Origin: Chara braunii
Taxonomy: Eukaryota > Streptophyta > Charophyceae > Charales > Characeae
Assembly: GCA_003427395.1 (NCBI GenBank)
Contig: BFEA01000471.1
Location: 1,091,709 to 1,140,886 of the forward strand
Length of the DNA: 49,178 nt
Direction of reading: 5' to 3'
A model generated the notes under the pieces. It had not been told where the DNA came from. It was given only the letters and a program-made list of their open reading frames with translations, and did not search any database. Position 1 is the stretch's first letter; each line of letters starts with the position of its first letter. The position numbers were made by a program, and so were the translations under genes. Of this stretch, positions 40,466 through 49,178 are shown in pieces.

Positions 40466-41371
40466 CTACATTCCCGTGTCCGTAAGCCACTTTGAGATAA
40501 CTAAGCCCCTGGTATTGTGAACTGTTGCAAGTTGGTTTCCCCTTGACCAGGTACGGAGGAACCAGTTTCGTTGTCTCCTGTTTCTTCTGCCAGCTCTGAC
40601 TCCCTTCCGCCAGTCCACTCTGATTGCTTGCTTCAGGCCCGTTTTCACCCGATGCTTGATTTCTTTGTCAGACAGTGGACAGTTCTCAAATCTTGCTCTG
40701 TTTCTGTCCGCCCAGATGATTTCGCACAGCAGACCCCTTACCACGCGAGCCACATAACCCCAACCTCTCTTTCCCTTTGTGCCCGGTGGGAGAAAACCCA
40801 GAAGAACCCACTTCTCATCCCACACTACACCTGAGGCTCCAAAGGAGGACCAATGTTGGGACCACCATCTCCATATACGCTTCAATGTCAGGCACTCCCA
40901 CCACAGGTGCCTTGTTGATTCGAAGGGCCAGCTGCACCTTGGGCATCGCATGTTTACTTCCATCCCCCTGCTCACTAGCCATACAGCTGATGCAGTGACT
41001 AGCATGGATAGTAACCACAAAATGCTTACTTGTCTGCCATTAGGCAGCCTCACAATAGTCTGCCATAACATTTCAAACTTTGCAGGCATGTCTGGAATTT
41101 CCTGTCCAGGCAAAGTCTGCCATCTTGCAGTAGCGATTTCCGCCGGGTTCTTCAGCTTGCTGCTTGTTATTTCGTAGTCTGTTCTGGTTGAGTATCCTGT
41201 CAGCTGCATCTGTGGCTCCTTTTCCAGGCCTGTGGTCCAGCTCCACGCTGAGGGGGCTATGCACAATTTTCGAAGTGGAACCCTTCCTACCCAGGAGAGA
41301 GTCTTTGCCCTTCTGCCCTTCTTTCTTAGCTCAATCACCCGGATTTGCGGGGGGTTAGCCCATAGCATCAC
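40466..41371 (-). pseudogene. LINE D ORF2 C-terminal part with zf-RVT zinc finger
   Basis: This 301-codon frame is the C-terminal part of the LINE polyprotein. The zinc finger RCPRCSWPFESTRHLWWEC has C-x2-C-x8-H-x4-C (40945-40892), the zf-RVT signature found after RT in plant L1 elements and thought to bind nucleic acid. Downstream, RRNRQRNWFLRTWSRG is basic. The frame itself is open to its stop at 40466, but it is shifted relative to the upstream RT frame. Confidence 0.85.
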
Positions 41372-42011
41372 AATTCCTTCATTTATGAAGGCCAGTTTGT
41401 TCGAGTGAGTTTCACATCTCCACCTTTCCTCTTTTCTGAACCCGCTCGGTAGGAACTCTGTCTTCTTCTTCGTTGTGTGCTACGTACCACGTGCCAGGGG
41501 GATCCAAGCTGGCTGGTCCCAGCTTCTCCTTCCAGTCCTGCGGTAATGCCCTGACGATTGTGTCGCTATGTTCTTCCACTTTCTTCAGACCTGCTAATCG
41601 CTCCTGGATTTCTTCTATGGGCGCCCAGGTGCCCAGGTTCGAGGACCACAGGTCCCTTATTCACACTATCCCTTTCTTCATCCAGGCCAGTCTGAAGGAG
41701 GCGGTTGATCCTTCTGCTGGGAATGGTCTGTCATTTGGGTTTTTGATACTTGGGTTGTCGAAGATCTGTTGAGCAAGGATCTCTTCTTTTGTGATTGGCT
41801 TCTGTTGAGTATATGGGGGCAGTCTTCTCCATGCCTTCATGATGGAGTTCCAAAAGGTGGATTTGAGTCTTTTCGTCGTAAATGGTTTCATGAAGAAACA
41901 GACCCAAACACCTTCTGGCCGCTGCAGTTCCCACTCCTGCATTAAAATCCTTTCTGCCAATTCTACCCACTGTTCTTTCTGTTTGCCAGTAGCAATCTTG
42001 CTGATCCATGC

Positions 42012-43594
42012 TCAGAGTTGGGATTGATTTTTCCTAGCGGGGTGAATCAGTCTCAGTCCTCTCTTCTCCCATGAAAAACTCAGAGTCTGCCACGCAATTT
42101 TAACCAAGTATCCTTCTCCCTCTTTCGCTCTTGGCTTCCATAAGAACCTCGCCACCAGTCTTCTGATTGCTGCAAGGACTCCCATCGCCAGTTCCCGTAT
42201 TGTGCTGACGAACCAAAGTATAGAGAAGAGTGTCATGTTTGACACTAGTGCTCTTCCTATTATGGAGAGGTGCCATGCGCTGCCCCACATGTTTAGTCTG
42301 GTGGCTATACGATGCTGCGAGACTACTCCTTGTGAAAAAAAAACCACTTGAATGCTTATTAACACTCCTAGGAACCTCTTTTCCTCCCCTTTCTCCACTC
42401 TTTTCATTCCCCATTGCATCTTCAACTCAAACGTATGGGGTAGCAAGAAAGCATATTTACTCCAGTGGACTGATGCTTCAGTTAATATGGAGTACTCCAT
42501 TATTGTCTCCTTCAGTGTTGTCAACGCTGGGACTGTGTTTTCACACACTGCAAACAAGTCGTCCGCGAGGGCCTTTACTCTGCACTCTGAAGTTCCGTCT
42601 AACGGAAGGCCCTTGATGTCTGGATGCTTCCTTATCCGGTTCAACAACACTTCCACTTGAGCAGGGGGGCTAGCGGACACCCCTGTCTCAGTGCTCTTGT
42701 CAGTTGGAACGCATCTGACAGATGTCCATTGATTAAGAATATTGAGGTAGCCTGGGTATACATAGCCACCACCCATTTATTGAACCCCTCGCCGAACCCC
42801 ACCTTCTTCATGGTAGTCAGGACAAAGGTCCAGCCTACCTTGTTGCAAGCTTTCTCCAAGTCCAGTAGCAGCACTACCATGTTCAGGTTCTCTGCCTGCA
42901 CAATCTCCAAAGTCTCGATTGTTGTCATGATATTGTTAAATATAGATCTCCCTTGCACAAAGGCCCCTTGATCACCTTCAATCAGATCCGGTAGGTGTCT
43001 CGCTAGTCTTTTGGCTAGAGTCTTCGCTAGGATCTCGTAGGAGACGTTCAACAACGAAATAGGACATCAGTTCTTAACTTCCGCCTTGTCTCCCTTTTTT
43101 AACACTACCACAATCACCCCGTGGGTCATTCTGGAACCCAGTCTTCCTCCAGTTAACACTTCATTGTAGAGGACCACCATGTCAGGCCCAATCAAATTCC
43201 ATAACTTTGCATAGAATTCCACTGTGAGGCCGTCCATCCTAGGTGATTTTCCACGGGCCATTTCCTTCAAGGTCTGAGTCGTTTCCTTGATTGTGATTGG
43301 GCGATCCAAGTCTAGTCTTGCAGCTGTCGACAGGCTAACATGGGTGTCCTCCCACAGACTTGATTGTTCCAAAATATCTGTTTCCAGTGAGTCCTGAGGC
43401 CGCCTTGTTGTCAGAATCTCTTCATAGTAGATTCTTGCATACTCCAGCATTCCTGCTGCACTTGAGGCGCGTGGGGCCGTGGCGTCAAAAGGATGCTTGA
43501 GTTCCACCATCTGCTGTTGCATTCGCCTTGGCTGCAGCTTCTGAAAGGTTTCTCTTGTCATTTTATCTTGTGTTTCTATTCCTTTCTCCCTCAA
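42012..43594 (-). pseudogene. LINE D reverse transcriptase domain (broken)
   Basis: RT copies element RNA at the nicked target. Fingers (43594-43067) have MARGKSPRMDGLTVEFY and a VVVLKKGDKAEVKN segment. A single in-frame TGA interrupts the N-W-R-P-I-S motif, which reads N-stop-C-P-I-S. The palm continues in 43054-42641 with FVQGRSIFNNI, motif A as LLDLEKACNKV (first D near 42862; the usual second D is N), and RALRQGCPLAPLL. After a frameshift, the frame 42776-42012 carries ALADDLFAVCEN (A-D-D at 42566-42558, motif C), then RFLGVLIS and a W-rich thumb. The stop, frameshift and motif A change make it inactive. Confidence 0.9.
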
Positions 43595-43960
43595 TACTTC
43601 TGCCCGTCTGCTTTCCTTTTCTACTTACATTGCTTCCCATTCCTCCAACCTCTTCTCCCTTTCTTTTGCCCATACTAGTTTAGAAGTTGGGTGAACCTCC
43701 ATGCGCTCCTTTGCTTCTTCCACCCTTTTTCTGCATATTGCTTCTTGAACGTTCCTCTTCTGGGCCAGTATCCTCGAGCAGACATTCAACATTTTAGAGG
43801 CTATTGAGAGCCCTCCATCTATCTATTCTGTTGTCGAGTCGAATTGTTGTTTCACCGCTTGCCAATCCTCCAAGTGTTGCTGAAGCCATTCCCCTATCCT
43901 TGACTCTTCCATGTTTTGTGTGTTCAGCCTGAAGAAGCCCTTCCCCTTTTCTAGACCTAT

Positions 43961-44676
43961 TCACAGTCTTACTTCCGCCATCACTGGTTTGTGATCTGAC
44001 ATCGGATCACATATGTCTTTAACTGAGGTGACACCTTCAAGGACTTGCTCCCCCACTAGAAAGTAGTCTAGCCTTCTTCTGGTCACTGTGTCTCGCTTCG
44101 GGTGTCTATGTGATACCCAGGTGTACCCTGCTTTCTCTAGTGACAACAGGCGAAACAGGTCTGTGAGCTTCAATTTTGTGCTCAAGTCCAGCAGGTTCTG
44201 AACATCACTCCTATCTGCGTATGCAGATCCTGGTTTGAGAGCCTCATCCAAGGAGAGGTTTGAATCTCCAGCGCAGATCGACTTGTCTACTTTTGGAATA
44301 TTCGGTATGAGTCTTGCATAGAATCTTGCTCTTTCGCCAGACTCGGTCGGAGCGTACACTGTCATGATTATCCAATCCTCTTCGCTTACTCCCACCCACA
44401 TCCATGCCCAACACCCCCATATGTCTACTTCTACTTCAATAAACTTTACCTGCAGGTCTCTGTGCAAAAGGATTCCCACCCCTCCTCTAGTACCTTGTGC
44501 GGGGCCCCATATCCGCGGACCATTCCACCAGTCCCCCAGTTTGGCTCACTGAGTTTCGTCTCCTGAAGCAGTAAATAGTTTACTCCCCAATCATGCATCC
44601 AGCTTTTGATCCTCCGCTTCTTTGATCTTCCGTTGGTGTCTCCTAGACCCCGTACATTCCATGATGAGCTCGACAA
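43961..44676 (-). pseudogene. LINE D apurinic/apyrimidinic-type endonuclease (broken)
   Basis: This domain nicks target DNA to start retrotransposition. WNVRGLGDTNGR and LLLQETKL (E is a metal ligand) lie in 44676-44450. After a frameshift, 44479-43961 carries IMTVYAPT, ICAGDSNLSL (the G-D-F-N box, F to S), RRRLDYFLVGEQ and SDHKPV (S-D-H at 43999-43991; the H is catalytic). Domain order and spacing match plant L1 ORF2. A coiled, charged linker with stops separates it from RT. Confidence 0.9.
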
Positions 44677-44758
44677 CGGGATGTATCTCTGCTGGTTCTG
44701 GAGCGTTGGCCTGCTGCTGTGTTTGAATGGGATCTCTCCCTGTAATGGAGAGGTTCAG

Positions 44759-47119
44759 TTATTCCAGAGCTCTCGATGAGTTGGTACGTGTTCCTGTGTC
44801 CCAGTGTTTCTCCAGACTGGCTGATAGGAAGGAGTAGTGAAATCCTTCTTCCTCCGTGAGTTTCTCATTGACATTTAACAGTACCAGCACACTTATTCCT
44901 TCTACAATTATGACCTGTTCCAACTCTTGGATGTTGTCATCTCTTATCATGTTCACATGGTACCAGTGGATTACTATTTGAATAAGTAACTCTTCTGCCT
45001 CCAGCGGGATCCTTGCATCCAGTAGCGGAAAGTAGAACTTGCAGAAGTCCTGTTGTGTTTTGCAAATGAGGTTGATCATTGAAGAGCCCGGGATGATTCT
45101 CACTGGCACGTGGTCTCCGTATAGCTCTCTGGTCTTCTTCACGATCATTGAAGGAGTAGGGGTTTTATCTACTTCGACTGATGGGATTCCCCTCTGTCCT
45201 TTGTCATTTTCCGGTACCAGGAAGAACACCTCATCTTTTGCCATGGTGCAGAGAATCGGTACCATCCTTCTGGGGATTGCACCTGCCTGGCTCCTATGTA
45301 CCAATTCAGACCTTTTGCTGATGTCTACCCCTGTTTTACCTCTGGCCTGTTTGCCATCATTTGTTGAGCTCTCCATTGATATCAAAGGAACCTGCCCTCT
45401 TCTTCCAGTACTGCACTCTTCTGCTTGGATTTCGTTGTCCATCCTTACACCCCTGTCCTCTTTCCTCACTCTTACCCTCTCTCCTATTGCTTCTCCTTCC
45501 TCTCTCCTGCTCTAATTCTACCTGTTTTGCCCAGAGTCTCCGGGCCGCTCCACTTCCCGATTTGTATCTGACCACTGCTTGATCTTCCAATAACGGTCCG
45601 GTTGGGGGGAGACCGGCTTGGGGAATTAAGTTTGCATTCGCTGGTGCCCCAGATTGGTTGTGGCTGCCTCAATGGTAGTGGGGGGTTGCCATATGGCAAC
45701 TGTCCTGCCAGTCTCTCACAGAGTTGCATATGTCCACTGCCTGCTGGTGCGTAAAATGTGGCTCCGGCAGGTCCCCTTGATAGCCCTGAAAACTGTATGG
45801 CGGTAGTTGGTGGTGCTGGTACTGTTCCAAGTTTCCTCTCGCGAACATGGGTTCCGACTGATGCAAGTTGGCCCAGTCATAGGGCCCTCCTCTTTCTCCT
45901 CTGGGGTTTCAGGGTTGCATTAGCGTCGGATAGCCCGGTTCGTTGCTTCTTCTTGTGAGATCTGCTCTTTGTCCTTGCTCCTGAGCTCTCCCCTACCCTC
46001 CTCACCATTGCTCTCTTCTCCAGTTTCCATCAGCCCGTGAGGAGGCCTGAGGCCCTCTCATGCCCCTGGGGGTACTGAAGTGGGTTGGGTGTTGCTGGGA
46101 GATGCCTGATCCTCCTATAGCTTCCGGTTGTCTGTGCATGTGTGGCTGATCTTGCTCTCGCTGTCCACCTTTTCCTCCCCCGTTCTCCCTTACTTCTTGT
46201 TCCTGGATTTGTAGATATTGACGAAATCTCTCCTTGTGTCCTCCTTGGTGGGCACCACCCTATCTTGACCGTTGTTCCTCTTGTCTGATCCTTGGACAAT
46301 TTTCTTCTGTATGGAAATACCACTTACATTTCCCGCACCAGTCTGTGTATGGATTCACCATTTCCACCTTCCATACTTCTCCTTTTGGCGATTCGATAAC
46401 ACGGTTGCCATCTATCCGATGCCTTGCATCCGGTGGCGTATCTACCTTTACGTTCATTAGTTTTGGTCTGGATGGGTCAAATTCCGATGGATGCATTTGG
46501 ATGACCTCTCCAAACATGCCTTGTATTGCTGTCTTCATATGGTAGTAGTCATCTAGAGGTACTCGTAGTGCCATGATCCAAAAGTTTGTTTCAGCCTCTT
46601 GTAGTCTGAGCATCTTCAGTTCTTGTTTAGGCATCCAAGGCTTGAAGGACGTGATGTACTCTTCTCTGCCCAATTTGAGTTTCGCTTCTTTCTTCCTCAT
46701 CATCCACTCGACCACCTCCTTTGCCTTAGCTACGTACGAGATCACGTTCGGGCCTTCGAAGCGGATTCTGCCTCTGCACAAGTCAGGGTTGAAGAGCCTT
46801 GCTGTTGTCCATCCATCCTCGTACGCCCTGACGAGATCTTCCTTTATCCCTCTATAAAGATTCCTTGCCTTTCCTTGAAACACGATTATTGTCGTTCGAT
46901 CCTTCAACCATCGTTCCTTGATGTTGTCTACTGCTTGATTCACCACAAAACGTCTTCCTCCCACGTCTTCATTTCACCCAGGTCGATATTGTTTGGACAC
47001 ACGCCTTCGTCATAGCATCTCTGCACCGAATTCCATACTCTAGCTTCCTTCGTCCTTGGATTCGGTGGGGTCGGAGGTTGAAATCTGTCTGAGCGGCCTG
47101 GGGGCCTTTGGTTTGCCAT
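44759..47119 (-). pseudogene. LINE D ORF1, Gag-like RNA-binding protein with CCHC knuckle (broken)
   Basis: ORF1 protein coats the element RNA. It starts MANQRPPGRSDRFQ at 47119. After a frameshift the 234-codon frame 46964-46260 has a compact domain (FWIMALRVPLDDYY, VIQMHPSEFDPSRP, LMNVKV) similar in layout to the DUF4283/RRM-like part of plant L1 ORF1. A zinc knuckle C-x2-C-x4-H-x4-C (CGKCKWYFHTEENC, 46337-46296) follows directly. A Pro/Gln/Arg-rich middle (about 46300-45480) follows, then a 236-codon frame (45469-44759) that I do not recognise. It could be the ORF1 C-terminus or a separate protein between ORF1 and ORF2. Confidence 0.75.
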
Positions 47120-47724
47120 TTTCTTCCTTTCCCCCACTCAGCTCTGATGGTCTTCACAGTGATTTTCTTCCTTCCAGGTAAAGTATTTTGTTCGTACTTC
47201 TCGCGGAGAAGGAAAACGCGGTCTAGCTGTATAATTGGTGAAAAATCGCTGCTAACTCAGTTACCTCCCATCGATAGGAAATAGTGCAGTGGAGAAGGCT
47301 TTTACTAACACATTTACCACTCGTTTACACAGTGCGGTTTTACTTACCTGCATTTGAATTCCCTTTCTTCTTGCTAGTGAAGACCCAGATGGAGGGTAAG
47401 AATTACCCCAACTCGATCGGAGGAAATTCCCTACTCTAATTTGAAAGCAAAATGGAGGTGTGTAAGTCGCATCCATAGTTGGTGATGAAGAGGAAAATTT
47501 CGCTCGGAATAGCACGAACTTGTAATGAAGTACCTCGGCGGAACTAGTTTTCCCGCAAAGGCCAATCATACACCATAGTCTTCAGACAAGGTAGATTCAA
47601 TGGGCACCATCTCATTGCACAATTTTACTACAGCAGACCCAGTTGGAGATTAAGAATTTCCCCCCGCGAGGAAATTCCCTACTCTAGTTTGAAAGCAATG
47701 GAGGTGTGAAGAGTGTCACTCACC
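47120..47724 (-). promoter_or_regulatory. LINE D 5' leader with a partial internal duplication
   Basis: Noncoding leader upstream of ORF1. A ~75 bp block (on plus: GACCCAG-TGGAG, a TAAGAATT segment, then GAGGAAATTCCCTACTCTA and TTTGAAAGCAA...TGGAGGTGTG) occurs at about 47390-47465 and again at about 47635-47708. L1 elements carry internal promoters in this region; the duplicated block may be part of one, but no promoter motif is demonstrated. Confidence 0.55.
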
Positions 47725-47776
47725 ACAGGTATCTGAATCGGTTGGGCTTAAAGAATTAGCCTTAAAAAAAAAAAAA
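47725..47776 (+). mobile_element. tRNA-headed SINE-like element, 3' end with A-tail
   Basis: ACAGGTATCTGAATCGGTTG, GGCTTAAAGAATTAGCCTT and a ~14 nt A-run followed by TAATAAAT. It completes the third tail unit broken at 39580 on the other side of LINE D. Confidence 0.8.
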
Positions 47777-47870
47777 ATAATAAATCGATTGGCGGTCACG
47801 TTTTCGAATTTGAGGTGTCAGGCCCGCAGCCCAGGTGCCCGTGTACTGGTGCTTCAAGCTTCAATCTATT

Positions 47871-47908
47871 TGTGGGAGCAGCACATGCTGGGAACCCGGC
47901 CCAGCGTA
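47871..47908 (-). mobile_element. Two-hairpin-core retroposon, copy 9, diverged (minus)
   Basis: On minus: TACGCTGGGCCGGGTTCCCA, GCATGTGCTGCTCCCACAAA, TAGATTG. The first hairpin (GCTGG...CCAGC) is conserved, the second is lost, and no A-tail is present. Confidence 0.55.
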
Positions 47909-47999
47909 CAACACATGTGAAATGTCGGGGCCATTACACGGCTTCGGCTAAGACTCAATTAGGAGAATTCAAAGATAACTACTAGCCTACTCGGTCAAC

Positions 48000-49178
48000 A
48001 CATAGCTCATGAGATAGACTGAAGACTGAGAAGGACCCTGAGAAGAAACCAGCACAACCAAAACCAGACTATAATGATGCTCAGCCGTCCGAACCTCAAC
48101 CTCCTTCAGCCTCTTATCCTTGTTATCAAGCCTCTTCAAGTCCTCACACCCCCAACCGCTAGGTTACGAGACAGCGGGACCTGCCTCAGAACGCTCCCAT
48201 CTGCTAGCCGACAGTGTGAAATAACCCACCTCGGCTTCAACCAGCATCGTTTTGATAACAACACCGAACAGCCACAAAATCACCTTCCCCCCTTGACGAT
48301 CCCCTAGACCTCTTACCAGGCCTCCAGAGCCCTCGTCATGCTCGAGTTACAGGGCAGCACGACCAGAACTGCCGCTCCAACCAGCATCGTTCCAGCTTGG
48401 CCATTCGAAAGCCCAAGGGTGTAGTGGCATTAGCAAAGCGTCAAACGAGTCGCCAAACATCACCGCAGTCCCGATTTCGGATTGATGGCACTGGTCGAGT
48501 TCTATTCCCAAAAAGATCCATCACGACTCCTTACCCCACTCCTAAAGCAACCTTGGTATACTTCCACCGGACCAGCATAAACCCTTGAAAACTTGGTAAG
48601 ACTGATAAACTTGATACAATTGGCCCGAAGTTATCAATTGAGAAAGAACCCTTGAAAAACTGGAATTTCCCTACATTAAACAAAACCGAACATACCAGCC
48701 ACCTTGAATACAGCTCAGCAGCTCCGTTGTAAGCCTGTCTCCGCCCTCCTGCCTCGATTACCAAGCCTCTAGGACCGGGCCTCTCCCCGAACTGCTGGGT
48801 TACAGAACAGCGCTACCCACCTCGGCATGTCAGCAACGACTTGCCAATGGCTCAAATTCCAATAGAATGCCTTCCTCCCTAGGCTATTCCCCATATTCTC
48901 CCCCAACCCCCATGCCCCCAATCCTGCTTGGGTTGTAGAGCAGCACCCCAATCCTGCCTGGGTTATAGAGCAGCACGACCAAACCCCAACGGTGGCAGGC
49001 GTCGTCCAAACCAGTTGCAGGTCATGGGAGTGCATCCGAACAACTCCAGCTGAGCCCCAAAACGCCAATGTAACCCCAACTCAGGATGAAAACCCTAGCA
49101 ATTCCTTTTTCTTTTTACTCAACTTCGGTAATTGAAGGACTTAACCCAAACCCTACAAAAATCAGAGCCAGACTTACA
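48000..49178 (+). repeat. C-rich region with the 'GGGTTACAGGGCAGC' motif, plus orientation
   Basis: Motif occurrences near 48160 (TAGGTTACGAGACAGC), 48345 (GAGTTACAGGGCAGCACGAC), 48800 (GGGTTACAGAACAGCGCTAC), 48929 (GGGTTGTAGAGCAGCACC) and 48960 (GGGTTATAGAGCAGCACGAC), several followed by CCAACCAGCATCGT or GGCGTCGTCC. It is the plus-strand counterpart of 22.3-23.1 kb. Frames are Pro/Ser/Thr-rich without domains. It runs off the window end. Confidence 0.6.

Larger units (their letters stand above)
39581..47724 (-). mobile_element. LINE D: full-length L1-like retrotransposon, ~8.1 kb, with flanking duplication
   Basis: On minus, 5' to 3': a 5' leader (47724-47120), ORF1 (47119 to about 44760), ORF2 with endonuclease (44676-43961), RT (43594-42012) and zinc finger (40945-40892), then a 3' UTR ending in an A-rich tail (T-rich on plus, about 39581-39601). 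The boundaries come from the flanks: GACAGGTAAC at 39571-39580 and ACAGGTATC at 47725-47733 are the duplicated target. The sequence on either side joins to make one unit of the SINE-like tail repeat. A MITE (39743-39943) and a small retroposon (40102-40255) later inserted in the 3' UTR. Stops and frameshifts in both ORFs mean it is no longer active. Confidence 0.85.

Noticed and set aside
47330-47350. U1-like ACTTACCTG in the LINE D leader
   Set aside because: Match to the U1 5' end stops after nine bases; no U1 structure.

Overview
The window is repeat-dominated nuclear DNA of a green-lineage eukaryote. The 25S rRNA relic follows the plant-type 25S 5' region closely, the snRNA copies are plant-like, and two tRNA genes look organellar. 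A charophyte or other streptophyte is plausible, but the sequence does not prove a species. Only one open reading frame looks like an ordinary host gene: a 522-codon reading frame at 32.1-33.7 kb on the minus strand, ending in an F-box-like helix. Almost everything else is transposable elements, retroposed small RNAs, rRNA debris and tandem repeats.

Layout. 1-5 kb: pyrimidine-rich DNA with short tandem duplications, a U6 snRNA retrocopy and a low-complexity pyrimidine tract. 5-7 kb: an 18S rRNA 5' fragment and a 25S rRNA 5' region in permuted order. 7.2-9.35 kb: a decayed Ty3/gypsy gag-protease relic. 10-14 kb: microsatellite, a minus-strand U2 snRNA retrocopy, AT-rich DNA. 14.1-19.2 kb: a small retroposon, then a L1-like LINE (called LINE C) whose 5' part is inverted, as in twin priming. 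19.7-24.5 kb: rearranged pieces of a second LINE family (LINE B). 24.5-31.9 kb: unrecognised DNA, poly(A) retroposons, tandem repeats, a gypsy RNase H trace, a U2 retrocopy and an assembly gap. 32.1-34.4 kb: the host gene and upstream tandem repeats. 35-37.4 kb: a poly(A)-only insertion, tRNA-Ala/tRNA-Thr and tandem repeats. 39.0-47.8 kb: a nested stack in which a tRNA-headed SINE-like element is split by a complete ~8.1 kb LINE (LINE D), itself carrying a TTAA-flanked MITE and a small retroposon with a target-site duplication. 47.8-49.2 kb: repeat DNA sharing a motif with 22.4-23.1 kb.

How the parts relate. The LINEs are the likely source of the reverse transcriptase that made the poly(A) retroposons, the snRNA retrocopies and the poly(A)-only insertion. 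The most unusual items are: (i) at least nine retroposons with a constant ~55 bp two-hairpin core but unrelated flanks on both sides; (ii) two U2 copies truncated at nearly the same internal point and followed by an A-tail; (iii) the reconstructable nested insertion at 39-47.8 kb. All LINE and gypsy reading frames here carry stops, frameshifts or deletions, so none is predicted to be autonomous.
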